Below, piece after piece: positions 19,201 through 27,274 of a stretch of DNA of 64,000 nt (position 1 is its first letter; each line of letters starts with the position of its first letter). Below the pieces are notes generated by a model, which worked only from the letters and a program-made list of their open reading frames with translations, had not been told where the DNA came from and did no database searches. The stretch lies in assembly GCA_020442065.1 (NCBI GenBank), contig JAGRKZ010000023.1, forward strand, positions 29,306 to 93,305, read 5' to 3'. Origin of the DNA: Bauldia sp. (lineage in GTDB: Bacteria > Pseudomonadota > Alphaproteobacteria > Rhizobiales > Kaistiaceae). A program made the position numbers and the translations under genes.

Positions 19201-22200
19201 CGCGGAGCGACAGTCCGCCGCCGTCGGCGGTCTCGGCCTCGAGATCGCCCGTCACAGAGTCGTCGTCGCCCGTGTCGAGGAGCGTGGTGACGACCATCGG
19301 CGAGGCCCGCTGGACCTCGAACGCGCCGAGGTCGGGCGCGGCGATGGTGTCGAGGTCGAAGTCGACGGAGCGCGTAAAGCCGCGGGCGTCTGTGGTGATG
19401 ACGTCGTCAGTGTCGCCGTCGCCGTTGAGGTCGATGCCGAACGTGGTCTCGTCGAGGAAAGTCGCGTCGCTGGCGTCGAGCGCCGGGTTGGCGACGTTGA
19501 GTTTCAGCGCAACCGTCTCGACCACGCCCCCATTGTCGGCAAGGACGCCGTGGGCAAACCCGCTGGCGGCGACCGACGCGAAGATCTGAAAGACGTCGGT
19601 CTCGATGATGTCGCCGCCATCGCCAACGCCGACCTGTGAGAACAGGTTGACGCCGGACGTGTAGATCGCCCCCTGGACGTCGACGCCGGCGGCTCCGGCG
19701 TTGTTGCCCGCGACGATCGTGTTTGTCAGGGTCGCGGTTCCGCCGGAGTTGTAGATGCCACCGCCAAAGGTCACGGCGGTATTGCCGGTGAAGGTGGAAT
19801 TGACGATGCCGAGTGTCGCCGAACCGCCTAGATTGGCGACCCCGCCGCCGGTTGTTGCGGCGTTTCCTGCAAGCGTGGCGTTGACCAGAATCAGGTCGGC
19901 GTGGTTGTAGATGCCACCGCCCGATCCGTTGGCGCTGTTGTCGGACAAGGTGACGTTGGTGAGCGTCGCGGTGCCGAAATTCGCAACACCGCCGCCGTCG
20001 TAAACCGCTGCGCTGTTGCCGGAGACCGTGACATTGGCGAGGGTCGCGGCGCCGAAGCTGGAGAGACCACCCCCGGTGAACACCGCACTGTTGTCGGAGA
20101 GGGTCGTATTGAAGAGCGTCACTTCACCGCCGGCAAAGTTGTGGACGCCGCCGCCGTAGGAGGCGGTGTTGTCCGAGACGGTGGTGTTGGACAGCGTGGT
20201 GATGCCAGCGTTGCCGATACCGCCGCCGTAGTAGCCGGCGTTGCCCGACACCGTGGAATTGGCGATCGTCAGGGCAGCCCCGCCTTCGATGCGAACGCCG
20301 CCGCCACTGCCGGCGCCTGCTTCGCCACCGGTGATGGTCAGCGCGTCGAGGGTCGATGTCCCGCCGGTGATGTGGAACACCCGCGAGCCGCCGTCGGCGT
20401 CGATGGTGATGTCCGCCTCGTTTTCGCCGTCGGTGTCTCCGTCGATGGTTACGTCGGAGGCGATGACCAGTTCGCCGCCCATGAGCGTCAGCGTCCCGTC
20501 CGCGAGCGAGGCGTGGAACGTGATGGTGGTGGCGTTGGTCGGGTCGGCATTGGCGAGGATCAGCGCCTCGCGGAGCGACAGGCCGCCGCCGTCGGCGATC
20601 TCGGCGGCGAGATCGCCGGTCACCGTCAGGTTGTCGCCGCTGTCGTCGAGGGTGGTGACCACGAAGCTGTCGTCGAGCTGGGCCTCGAAGGCGCCGAGGT
20701 CGGGCGTGCCACCGATGCCGTCGAAGTCCACGTCGCGATTGAAGCCGCGGGCGTCGGCGGTGATGACGTCGTCGGTGTCGCCGTCGCCGTTGAGGTCGAC
20801 GCCGAGCGTCGCTTCGTCGAGGACCGTCGCGTCGCCGGCGTCGAGGGCGGGGTTGGCGAGATCGCGGTTGAGCGCGATGGTCTGGACGGGCCCGCCGTTG
20901 TCGGCGAGCGCGCCGGCATCGAAGAAGCCGTAGCCGCCGGGGTCGACGCTGGCAATTGACGCGAAGACGTCGGAGAGAGCGACCGTGCCCGACTGGGTGG
21001 CTCCGTCGAACAGGGCATCGCCGATGATATTGCTGCCGAGCAGGGTAGGGCTGCCGGGACCGCCGACCTGACCGTCCGCGGCGTCCTGATTGCCGGCTAT
21101 GATGCTGTTGGCAATGCTGGTGCTGGCGCCGCTGGCGACGTAGAGGCCGCCGCCATCCGTGCCCCCACCGCCGGCCTGATTGCCGGAGATGGTCGCACTG
21201 ACCAGCGTCATCGTGCCGTGATTGGAGACGGCTCCGTTGTAGCTGGCGTTGCCGAACACGGTGGTGTTGACCAACGTCGCCACGCCGCCCACGCCGTTGA
21301 AGACACCCGCACCGTAACCGCCGGTGTTGCTGGCGACGGTGGTGTTGAGCAGGGTCAGCGTGCCGCGGCTGTAGATGCCTCCGCCACCGTCGACGGCACT
21401 GACGGTATTGCCGGTCACAGTCGAGTTGATGACGGTGAGGCCGCTGCCCACGGCCACTCGGATGCCGCCACCGCCGGCGCTGATGTTTCCACCGGTGATG
21501 ATCAGCGATTCTAGCGTCGACGTACCGGCGGTGACATTGAACACCCGCGTACCGCCGTTGGCGGCGATGGTGATATCGGCCTTCTCGTCGCCGTCGATAT
21601 CGCCATCGATAGTCATATCGGAGGAGATGATCAGCTGTGGGCCGACAAGCGCAACCGTGCCGCCGACGTTGAAGGTGATCGTGTCCGCGCCGGGCAGCGT
21701 GTTGGCCCAGTGCAGTGCCTCGCGAAGCGACAGGCCGCCGCCGTCGGCGACGTCCGCCGCGAGATCGGCGCCGATGGTCTGGTTGGCGCCGATGTCGTCG
21801 AGCGCGGTGACAGTGAGCGTCTGAATCTCGAACGCGCCGATGTCGCTCTGGCCGACCGCCAGCCGGGCCTCGCCGCGGGCATCCACCGGCAGCGTCTCGC
21901 CGGTGTCGCTGTCGGCATCGAGGTCCTGCGGGTCGAGGGGCAGCTCGGCATCGTCGCCGGTGTTCTGCGCGAGGCCACCCTGCTTGATCGCGATGGTCTC
22001 GACCGGCCCGCCGTTGTCGGCAAGCACGCCGGAAACGACAGCGGTCTCGGGATTGGCGCCAACCACGGCAAAGATGTCGGTGAGCGTGCCGCCGATGAGG
22101 TTGTTGCCGGCATAGACGGTGGCGCCGCCAGGCCCCGTTGAGACATTATCTCCGGAGCCGCCGGCGGTGTTGCCGGCAAGGATGCTGTTGGTGACCGTCG

Positions 22201-24076
22201 CGTCGCCGAAGTTGCCGAGGCCGCCCCCGTTTTGTCCAGCGGCGTTCCCCGACACGGTGGCGTTCGTCACGCTCAATACGCCCGTGATCGTGTTGAAGAC
22301 CGCGCCGCCGTCAACGAACGTGGCGCTGTTTCCCGACAGGGTGACGTTGACGAGCGTCGCAGCACCAAAATTGATGATGCCGCCGCCGTATTGCTGCGCC
22401 GTGTTGCCCGACAAGGTGGAGTTGGCGAGGGTGAGCGTGCCGGCGTTGCTGATGCCGCCGCCGCTAATCGACGCCGCACTGTCTGAAATTGTGGCGTTCA
22501 CGATCGTCAGGTCGCCGGCGCCTGCGATGAAGATGCCGCCGCCGGAGCTGCTGGTCCCGCCGGTGATCGTCAGCGCGTCGAGCGTCGACGTTCCGGCCGT
22601 GACGTTGAGGACGCGGGAAGCGCCGTCGGCATCGATGGTGATATCGGCCTTGCCGTCGCCGTCGGTATCGCCGTCGATGACGACATCGGAGCTGATGGTG
22701 AGCTGGGTGCCGCTGAGGGTAATGACGCCGTCGTCGATGCCCGCCGTGTCGCCGCCGGTGATCGCAGCGCCAAAGGTGATCCTCGTCCCGTTGGTCGCGT
22801 CGGTATCGAGGTCGGCGCCGTTGGCAAGGATCAGCGCTTCGCGGAGCGACAGGCCGCCGCCGTCGGCAATCTCCGCCGCCAGGTCGCCGGTGACGGTCTG
22901 GTTGACGCCGGTATCGTCCAGCGTGGTGACCACCAAACCGAAATCGGCCTGGGCCTCGAAGGCCCCGAGGTCCGGCGAACCCTCGACACCGTTGAAGTCC
23001 ACGGCGCGCGCGAAGCCGCGTGCGTCGGTGAGGACAATGTCAGACGTGTCGCCGTCGCCATTGAGATCGACGCCGGCCGTCGTCTCGTCGAGGAAGGTTG
23101 CGTCGCCGGCATCGAGCGCCGGATTGGTCAGCGCGCGGTTGAGCGCGACGGTCTCGACCGGCCCGCCGTTGTCGGCAAGCGCGCCGGTATTGACGCCGAC
23201 CCCGTTTGTCTCGAGCGAGGCGAAGGTGTCGGCGAGGCCGATCGTGCCGGGTTCGGGAGTGCCGTCAAGGCTCAGCGCGTCGCCGACGATGTTCGGGCCG
23301 GCAAGTGTTATCGGGTTGGAGATGTCGCCGCCATCGTTGCCGGCGACGATGCTGTTGGCGAGGGTAACCGCGCCTGCCGCGCCCTGGTTGTAGATGCCGC
23401 CGTTGTAGAAACCGGTGTTGCCGGTCACCGTGACGTTGACCAGGATTGCCGTCCCGGAATTGTCGTTGAAGAAGGCGCCGCCGGCGAAGGTGGGGCCACT
23501 GGCGTTGCCGAACACGGTGACGTTGGTCAGCGTCGCCGCGCCCTGGTTGCTGATCCCGCCACCATAGTCCGACGACGCGGTGTTGCCCGACACGGTGCTG
23601 TCTAGGAGGGTCAGGGTGCCGACATTCTTGATCCCGCCGCCGTCGCCGTAGCTCGACTGATTGTCGGCTACGGTCGTGTGGGCGATCGTCAGCGTGGCGC
23701 CGCTGTCGATTCGCACGCCGCCGCCGTCCGACGCATTGCCGCCGGTGATCGTCAGCGCGTCGAGCGTCGAGGTGCCGCTGGTGATGTGGAACACCCTCGA
23801 CGCGCCGTCGGCGTCGACGGTGATATCGGCCTTGTTGTCGCCATCGGTGTCCCCGTCGATCGTGACGTCGGAATCGATGACGAGCTGGCCGTTGGTCAGC
23901 GTCAGCGTGCCGCCAAACAGGGAAGGGTCGAAGGTGATGGTGTCTGGCGTATCCGCGCCGTTGGCCAGCGCCAGCCCAAGCGCTTCACGGAGGGAAAGTC
24001 CGGCTCCGTCGGGGGTGGTGCCTTCGCCACCCTCGAAGGTCTCGTCGACGAGCGTCGTGACGACGTAGTTGGCCAT
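16283..24076 (-). CDS. Giant RTX adhesin: six CSLREA/beta-helix repeats, cadherin-like domain, RTX tail
   Basis: A 2597-residue secreted protein. Six units of roughly 340-450 residues each begin with VVTTL-D-type strands and the CSLREA-type motif GGGLSLREALILAN, continue with SDVTIDGD/ADITIDADG and TSTLDALTITGG, and then run through right-handed beta-helix repeats of the form GNSA..GGGI.N.GTATLTNVTVSGN, closing with LGAFE. After residue 2330 comes a VCBS/cadherin-like domain (SGSFTYNPND, DSFTYTISDGDGGTDTATATF), then RTX nonapeptides (GLGGNDTLKGEDGNDRLDGG) and the hydrophobic end FMVADLVI, a type I secretion signal. No N-terminal signal peptide. The likely role is surface adhesion or matrix. 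The downstream end lies next to the RTX lyase-like gene. Confidence 0.9.
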   Translation of the reverse strand: MANYVVTTLVDETFEGGEGTTPDGAGLSLREALGLALANGADTPDTITFDPSLFGGTLTLTNGQLVIDSDVTIDGDTDGDNKADITVDADGASRVFHITSGTSTLDALTITGGNASDGGGVRIDSGATLTIAHTTVADNQSSYGDGGGIKNVGTLTLLDSTVSGNTASSDYGGGISNQGAATLTNVTVFGNASGPTFAGGAFFNDNSGTAILVNVTVTGNTGFYNGGIYNQGAAGAVTLANSIVAGNDGGDISNPITLAGPNIVGDALSLDGTPEPGTIGLADTFASLETNGVGVNTGALADNGGPVETVALNRALTNPALDAGDATFLDETTAGVDLNGDGDTSDIVLTDARGFARAVDFNGVEGSPDLGAFEAQADFGLVVTTLDDTGVNQTVTGDLAAEIADGGGLSLREALILANGADLDTDATNGTRITFGAAITGGDTAGIDDGVITLSGTQLTISSDVVIDGDTDGDGKADITIDADGASRVLNVTAGTSTLDALTITGGTSSSGGGIFIAGAGDLTIVNATISDSAASISGGGISNAGTLTLANSTLSGNTAQQYGGGIINFGAATLVNVTLSGNSATFVDGGAVFNTITGVLSVTNATVSGNAAGQNGGGLGNFGDATVTNSILAGNTAGGSGDNVSTGPGGATVYAGNNLIGGTLTDIFAVVGANPETAVVSGVLADNGGPVETIAIKQGGLAQNTGDDAELPLDPQDLDADSDTGETLPVDARGEARLAVGQSDIGAFEIQTLTVTALDDIGANQTIGADLAADVADGGGLSLREALHWANTLPGADTITFNVGGTVALVGPQLIISSDMTIDGDIDGDEKADITIAANGGTRVFNVTAGTSTLESLIITGGNISAGGGGIRVAVGSGLTVINSTVTGNTVSAVDGGGGIYSRGTLTLLNTTVASNTGGYGAGVFNGVGGVATLVNTTVFGNASYNGAVSNHGTMTLVSATISGNQAGGGGTDGGGLYVASGASTSIANSIIAGNQDAADGQVGGPGSPTLLGSNIIGDALFDGATQSGTVALSDVFASIASVDPGGYGFFDAGALADNGGPVQTIALNRDLANPALDAGDATVLDEATLGVDLNGDGDTDDVITADARGFNRDVDFDGIGGTPDLGAFEAQLDDSFVVTTLDDSGDNLTVTGDLAAEIADGGGLSLREALILANADPTNATTITFHASLADGTLTLMGGELVIASDVTIDGDTDGENEADITIDADGGSRVFHITGGTSTLDALTITGGEAGAGSGGGVRIEGGAALTIANSTVSGNAGYYGGGIGNAGITTLSNTTVSDNTASYGGGVHNFAGGEVTLFNTTLSDNSAVFTGGGLSSFGAATLANVTVSGNSAAVYDGGGVANFGTATLTNVTLSDNSANGSGGGIYNHADLILVNATLAGNAATTGGGVANLGGSATLGIVNSTFTGNTAVTFGGGIYNSGGTATLTNTIVAGNNAGAAGVDVQGAIYTSGVNLFSQVGVGDGGDIIETDVFQIFASVAASGFAHGVLADNGGVVETVALKLNVANPALDASDATFLDETTFGIDLNGDGDTDDVITTDARGFTRSVDFDLDTIAAPDLGAFEVQRASPMVVTTLLDTGDDDSVTGDLEAETADGGGLSLREALILANALPGADTIVFDASLGGGTVTLTNSQLTISSDVTIDGGAAGITIDADGHSRVFNVTGGTSILEALTITGGASDGAGIRIGGAATLTVANSTISGNSGDYGGGIYNIGQVALTNVTLSGNSADVGGGMANFGTATLTNVTVSGNSASLGGGLYNSATVTLTNSIVAGNGAATGNDDILGATVLSGANIVGDTLSVDGAPEPGAVALTDIFASVVSVDPDGPGGIAPFDAGLLADNGGPAETIAIAKGGVAQNAGDDAQLPADTLDLDSDSNVAETLPVDARGFARVASGQSDIGAFEAQPSDTFVVTTLSDADEDGTVTGDLAAEIADGGGLSLREALILANADPTNGASVTFHASLAGGTVTLAGGELVIASDVFVSGDVDGNGTADITINAAGSSRVFHATAGSSTLDALTITGGYAAYGGGIYVDGGTTLAITNALLTGNDAVGGGGMYNFGTLTMANTTLSANTAGYGGGLMNTATATLANVTLADNTALIHGGGILNTANLTLVNATLAGNSATTNGGGINQIGGTATVFNSTLTGNAATDNGGGIYTSGGTLTLTNTIVAGNDAGAAGDDVQGSIATAGFNLFSQVGLGDADDIIETDVSQIFASVTGGPFIHGVLADNGGAVETVLILRGGTAQNAGSNTAVPFDLQDVDNDGDQGEQLPLDARGAARVGKVTVDLGAVEVQNAAPAALTDNFATNEATNVVANVLANNGGGADTDPDTGDTLTITKINGASFVPGATITLASGAKLTMNASGSFTYNPNDAFDHLPLGAKGQDSFTYTISDGDGGTDTATATFAITGLDTNDIVSGTAGADVLSAGVDNDIVNGLGGNDTLKGEDGNDRLDGGDGKDKLDGGKGKDVLVFSTALNKKTNVDKVIHFKANKDKILLDADIFNVSKKLKGSQFEIGKKADTAKVRIIYDQKSGALYSDSDGKGGAKQVKFAVLDKGLKLDHKDFMVADLVI
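16283..24076 (-). repeat. Six degenerate tandem DNA repeats of about 1.0-1.4 kb inside the adhesin gene
   Basis: The DNA encoding the SLREA motif recurs near 18184, 19204, 20574, 21724, 22844 and 23984, so unit spacing is about 1.0 to 1.4 kb. Copies near 18184 and 20574 are almost identical over dozens of bases (both followed by the NADPTN segment), while others differ, which points to recent duplication or gene conversion among some units. Such an array can change copy number by recombination and is easily collapsed in short-read assembly. Confidence 0.85.
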
Positions 24077-24450
24077 CGGGTGCCCTCTGCGGTAATCCGC
24101 GCCGCGCGCGTGGCACCCGACGCAAGTCGCCCTATGACTGACCCGTCCGCTTGTCAGACATTACCAAAGACACTATGTCGCAGAGCGCATTTGTCGCAAC
24201 CCAAAATTCCCGCGAATCAGATTGCGCACGCGAGCCGTTGCCCGCGCTGGGGGGCGTCAGACGGGAACGGATCGAAGGGCCTTCGGGCCGGCCGGTAAGA
24301 ATTTGTCAATTCGGCAGAAGCGTTTACCGGACCCGACAGACAGGAAATGGGGCGGGACGCGCGTGCGGCCGACCCATGCCTGTCGCACGCGAAAAAAAGT
24401 GCTCCGGAAGACAAAGTCCGGTCCGATGTCCCGCGAGATGCAGTGCCTTG
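24077..24450 (-). promoter_or_regulatory. 374-base upstream region of the giant adhesin; no gene seen
   Basis: The stretch lies between the sulfotransferase stop and the adhesin start and is less GC-rich than its surroundings around 24150-24230 and 24295-24350. Short frames here have no ribosome site or recognisable sequence. It presumably holds the adhesin promoter on the minus strand; I could not settle on a -35/-10 pair. Confidence 0.3.
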
Positions 24451-25362
24451 TCAGCTTCCGTCGGGCTGGGCGCCGTCCCGCGGGCCGACAATCGATCCCG
24501 CCGGCGCCGGCATGGCCTGCTGCTGCGATCCGCCGGTTTCCTGGACGACGATCCGGTAGGCCTTGGAGCCCTCAAGGTTCCGCCAGAAGGCGAGGGCGGC
24601 GTAGCGCTGGAAGAGGTCGGGCGGCAGAATCGTCGTGCGCGGCCGCGGCTTGACCTCGGGGTGGACCCGATGGAGGCCGTCGAGGCCGAGCTGGGCGTCG
24701 AACTGCGGCTGGTCGTACGCGACATGCGCGAAGTCGTGGCCGAAGGGCTCCTCGCCGAGAAACTGGTAGAGGAGACCGAAGACCTCGGCGGGCCGCTGGG
24801 TGAGAAGGTCGTAGTCGATCAGGATGACGCGCTCGGCATAGTCCGAGTAGCAGGCCTCGCGAAGTGCGTGCCACGGAAAGCCGACCAGCCGGTTGGCATG
24901 GGCCAGCGCCTCGACCCGAGTATAGACGGTCGCCCGCTCGCCGGGGGAGTTGAAGAGCCGCGTGTTCTCGAAGGCGTTGTCGCGGAACTGCCGCTCGAGG
25001 CTGTCCATCACCCAGGCGACGTCGCGCACGCAGCAGATGACCTTTGCCTCGGGAAACAGCCGCATGAGCGCCGGGAGCTGCGCCGTCCAGGCGCGGTTGG
25101 TGTCGAAGATCACCGGCCGGTCGATGTCGGCATAATAGCTGTCGAAGAGCCCGCGGAGGAGTCGGGCCCGCTGTTCCTGGTTGACCAGGGTGGAGATCTC
25201 GCTGCCGGCGGAGACCTGCGCCAGCACGGCTTCGAACAGCGAGGCCACCGGACTGGACATGCCGGCGTGGAAGCGGGGGTTCTGGCGCAGGATCGCCGCC
25301 GTCAGGGTCGATCCCGAGCGTGGCAGTCCGGAAATGAAGTGGAACCTGCTGGTTGCGCCCAT
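24451..25362 (-). CDS. Sulfotransferase family protein
   Basis: A 303-residue PAPS-dependent sulfotransferase. FISGLPRSGSTLTAAIL at residues 9-25 is the 5'-phosphosulfate-binding loop, and VICCVRDVAWVMDSLERQ around residue 110 is the 3'-phosphate motif with the conserved Arg. ILIDYDLLTQRPAEVFGLLYQFLGEE is the usual C-terminal helix region. The start at 25362 is chosen because AGGAA lies seven bases upstream and the binding loop then sits at its normal N-terminal place. These enzymes move sulfate from PAPS to hydroxyls of carbohydrates, lipids or peptides. Given the neighbouring glycan cassette and surface proteins, sulfation of a surface glycan is a reasonable inference. Confidence 0.88.
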   Translation of the reverse strand: MGATSRFHFISGLPRSGSTLTAAILRQNPRFHAGMSSPVASLFEAVLAQVSAGSEISTLVNQEQRARLLRGLFDSYYADIDRPVIFDTNRAWTAQLPALMRLFPEAKVICCVRDVAWVMDSLERQFRDNAFENTRLFNSPGERATVYTRVEALAHANRLVGFPWHALREACYSDYAERVILIDYDLLTQRPAEVFGLLYQFLGEEPFGHDFAHVAYDQPQFDAQLGLDGLHRVHPEVKPRPRTTILPPDLFQRYAALAFWRNLEGSKAYRIVVQETGGSQQQAMPAPAGSIVGPRDGAQPDGS

Positions 25363-25533
25363 CGCGATTCCTGGCCTCCACAGCAACCCGGGGCGCGACG
25401 AAACCCCGGATCGCGTCAACCGGTCATCCCGGTGTTAGCCGAAATCGGCGGTGCTGCAAACGTTGCGGGCGTCCGGGCGGCAGTATAGCGCTGCCGTCAG
25501 CCGGGCGGAGGGCTGCGGCGACCGGAGCGGAGT

Positions 25534-25878
25534 TCACGCCGAATAGTCGAGAATCTGCTCCGGGAGGTGCATGCCAGCTCCGAGATCGACGCCGTGCACC
25601 GCCTTCACATGAGCCCGGAACCAGGCGTCGAACGGCTCGTTGGAAGCGGCGATGCCGGACAGCGAAGCGGCAAGGTCTTCGGACTCCAGCAGAACGACGG
25701 CAACGTCGCCGGCGGGCGTCGGCTGAATCCATGTGGCTTCCCGGGTGATGCCGTGCCGGGCCCGGGATTCGCGGTGTTGGGAGGCGCGTTCGCCCCGCCA
25801 GCAGGCCATCATCTCGTCGCGATCGAGGTCGGTGGTCCCGGGCAAGAGGGGCAAGGTGAAGCAGAGGGTCTGGCGCAT
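25534..25878 (-). CDS. Small conserved protein of unknown function
   Basis: A 114-residue protein beginning at an ATG preceded by AAAGGA at ideal spacing. It has no signal peptide or membrane helix. Recognisable pattern: an N-terminal basic/aromatic stretch with MMACWRGER, TWIQPTPAGDVAVVLLESEDL in the middle, and SNEPFDAWFRAHVKAVHGVDL near the end; the PFDxWFR..V..xxGVDL ending recurs in small proteins of unknown function that I have seen next to regulators. It is divergent from the LuxR-type gene (145-base gap), so that regulator may control it. Confidence 0.7.
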   Translation of the reverse strand: MRQTLCFTLPLLPGTTDLDRDEMMACWRGERASQHRESRARHGITREATWIQPTPAGDVAVVLLESEDLAASLSGIAASNEPFDAWFRAHVKAVHGVDLGAGMHLPEQILDYSA

Positions 25879-26023
25879 TGTCAGTCCTTTCGGGTTCGGG
25901 TCGCGCAACGTTGTGCGACGATCCCAGCATTGTCCCTCAGCCACGCCCTGCCCATCCCTGCCGATCTGGGATTTTTCGTGCCTGCGAGTGGAGCCACGGG
26001 ACGTTTGCGCATAGAATTCGGCC

Positions 26024-27160
26024 ATGTCACACGCTGGTCTTCGGCGGCTGGTTGGCGAAGTGGAGAGGCTCGGCAGCCGCGCCTTGCCGTATGCCGAGTT
26101 GCACCGCGAGATCACCGATCGCCTGCGCAAGGTGATGCGGATCGATGCCGCGTGCTGGCACGGGCTCGACCCCGACAACGTGCTGATGACGACCGCCAAT
26201 CCGGTGGAGCTGCTGGCCAACGGGTTCCTCTCCCCCGAGACCGAGCCGGTGGCGGCAAGGTCCGTCCTCGCCAGCGAATACCAGCGCGACGACGTCAACA
26301 CCTTCGCCTCGCTCGCCGGGCGCCGCCTGCCCGCCGCGATCCTCAGCGAGTCGACGCGCGGGCGCCCGGAGCGATCCGCCCGCTACAACGATTTCCTCGC
26401 GCCGTTCGGACTGCCCTACGAGATGCGCACCGCGATGGTGAGCCGCGGACGGGCATGGGGATGCGTGGTCTTCCACCGGACGGGAGCCAGCGGCGACTTC
26501 ACCGCCGAGGAAGCGGCGTTGATGGGCAAGCTCTCCCGCCCGATCGCCGAGGCGCTGCGCAACACGCTACGCTTCGATGCGGCCCGGCGCGCGGGACCGC
26601 AGGCGCCGGCACTGCTCGTGCTCGACGCGACGGACGGGGTCGAACTGGCGACGCCGGGTACGGAGGAAGTGCTCGACCTGCTGCGCCATTCCGATCCGGC
26701 CAGGCGAACCATGCCCGCCCCGGTCATCATCGTTGCCGCCCAGACCCGCTCCGCCGGCCGGGACGGCAGACAGCCGGCACCCTTGCATGTGCCGACCGCG
26801 GATGGATGGGTCACCCTCTACGGGTCCCTGCCCAGCGGGCCCCGGGATCGCGTCGCCATCGTGCTTCAGAGGACGCCCGAGGCGCAGGCCGCAAGGCTGC
26901 GGCTGGAGGCGTTCGCGCTCAGTCCGCGGGAGCGCGAAGTGGCCGCCCTGATCGCCCAGGGCTTCGACACCGCTGCGATCTCGGAGCGCCTGTTTGTCTC
27001 GCCATGGACCGTGCAGGACCACTGCAAGGCGATCTTCGAAAAGACCGGGACTCGCACGCGAGGTGAGCTTCGCGCCCTGGTGTTCTTTGAAGACCACCTG
27101 CCGGCCATCGTGGTCCGGACGCCGCTCGACGCGGGGGGACACCTCGACGTGGTCGACTAG
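26024..27160 (+). CDS. LuxR-family transcriptional regulator
   Basis: A 378-residue regulator. The C-terminal quarter is a LuxR/NarL helix-turn-helix: FALSPREREVAALIAQGFDTAAISERLFVSPWTVQDHCKAIFEKTGTRTRGEL (given here in parts: LSPREREVAALIAQG, AAISERLFVS, VQDHCKAIFEK). The N-terminal 200 residues resemble a GAF-like sensor (IDAACWHGLDPDNVLMTTANP, then AWGCVVFHRTGASGDFT), of a kind found in many alphaproteobacterial one-component regulators whose ligand is unknown. No receiver domain or phospho-acceptor is visible. It is divergent from the 114-residue gene at 25534-25878, the most obvious target. Confidence 0.85.
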   Translation: MSHAGLRRLVGEVERLGSRALPYAELHREITDRLRKVMRIDAACWHGLDPDNVLMTTANPVELLANGFLSPETEPVAARSVLASEYQRDDVNTFASLAGRRLPAAILSESTRGRPERSARYNDFLAPFGLPYEMRTAMVSRGRAWGCVVFHRTGASGDFTAEEAALMGKLSRPIAEALRNTLRFDAARRAGPQAPALLVLDATDGVELATPGTEEVLDLLRHSDPARRTMPAPVIIVAAQTRSAGRDGRQPAPLHVPTADGWVTLYGSLPSGPRDRVAIVLQRTPEAQAARLRLEAFALSPREREVAALIAQGFDTAAISERLFVSPWTVQDHCKAIFEKTGTRTRGELRALVFFEDHLPAIVVRTPLDAGGHLDVVD

Positions 27161-27274
27161 GGTTTCGATCCGAGGAGCCTGCAGGCCGCGGGGGGAGGGG
27201 CGCGCGCCGGGAACCGATGGCGGCATGAACGCAGGGTCCGACAAACTGCGTTCGGCGAACAGAAGCGGGGAGAT

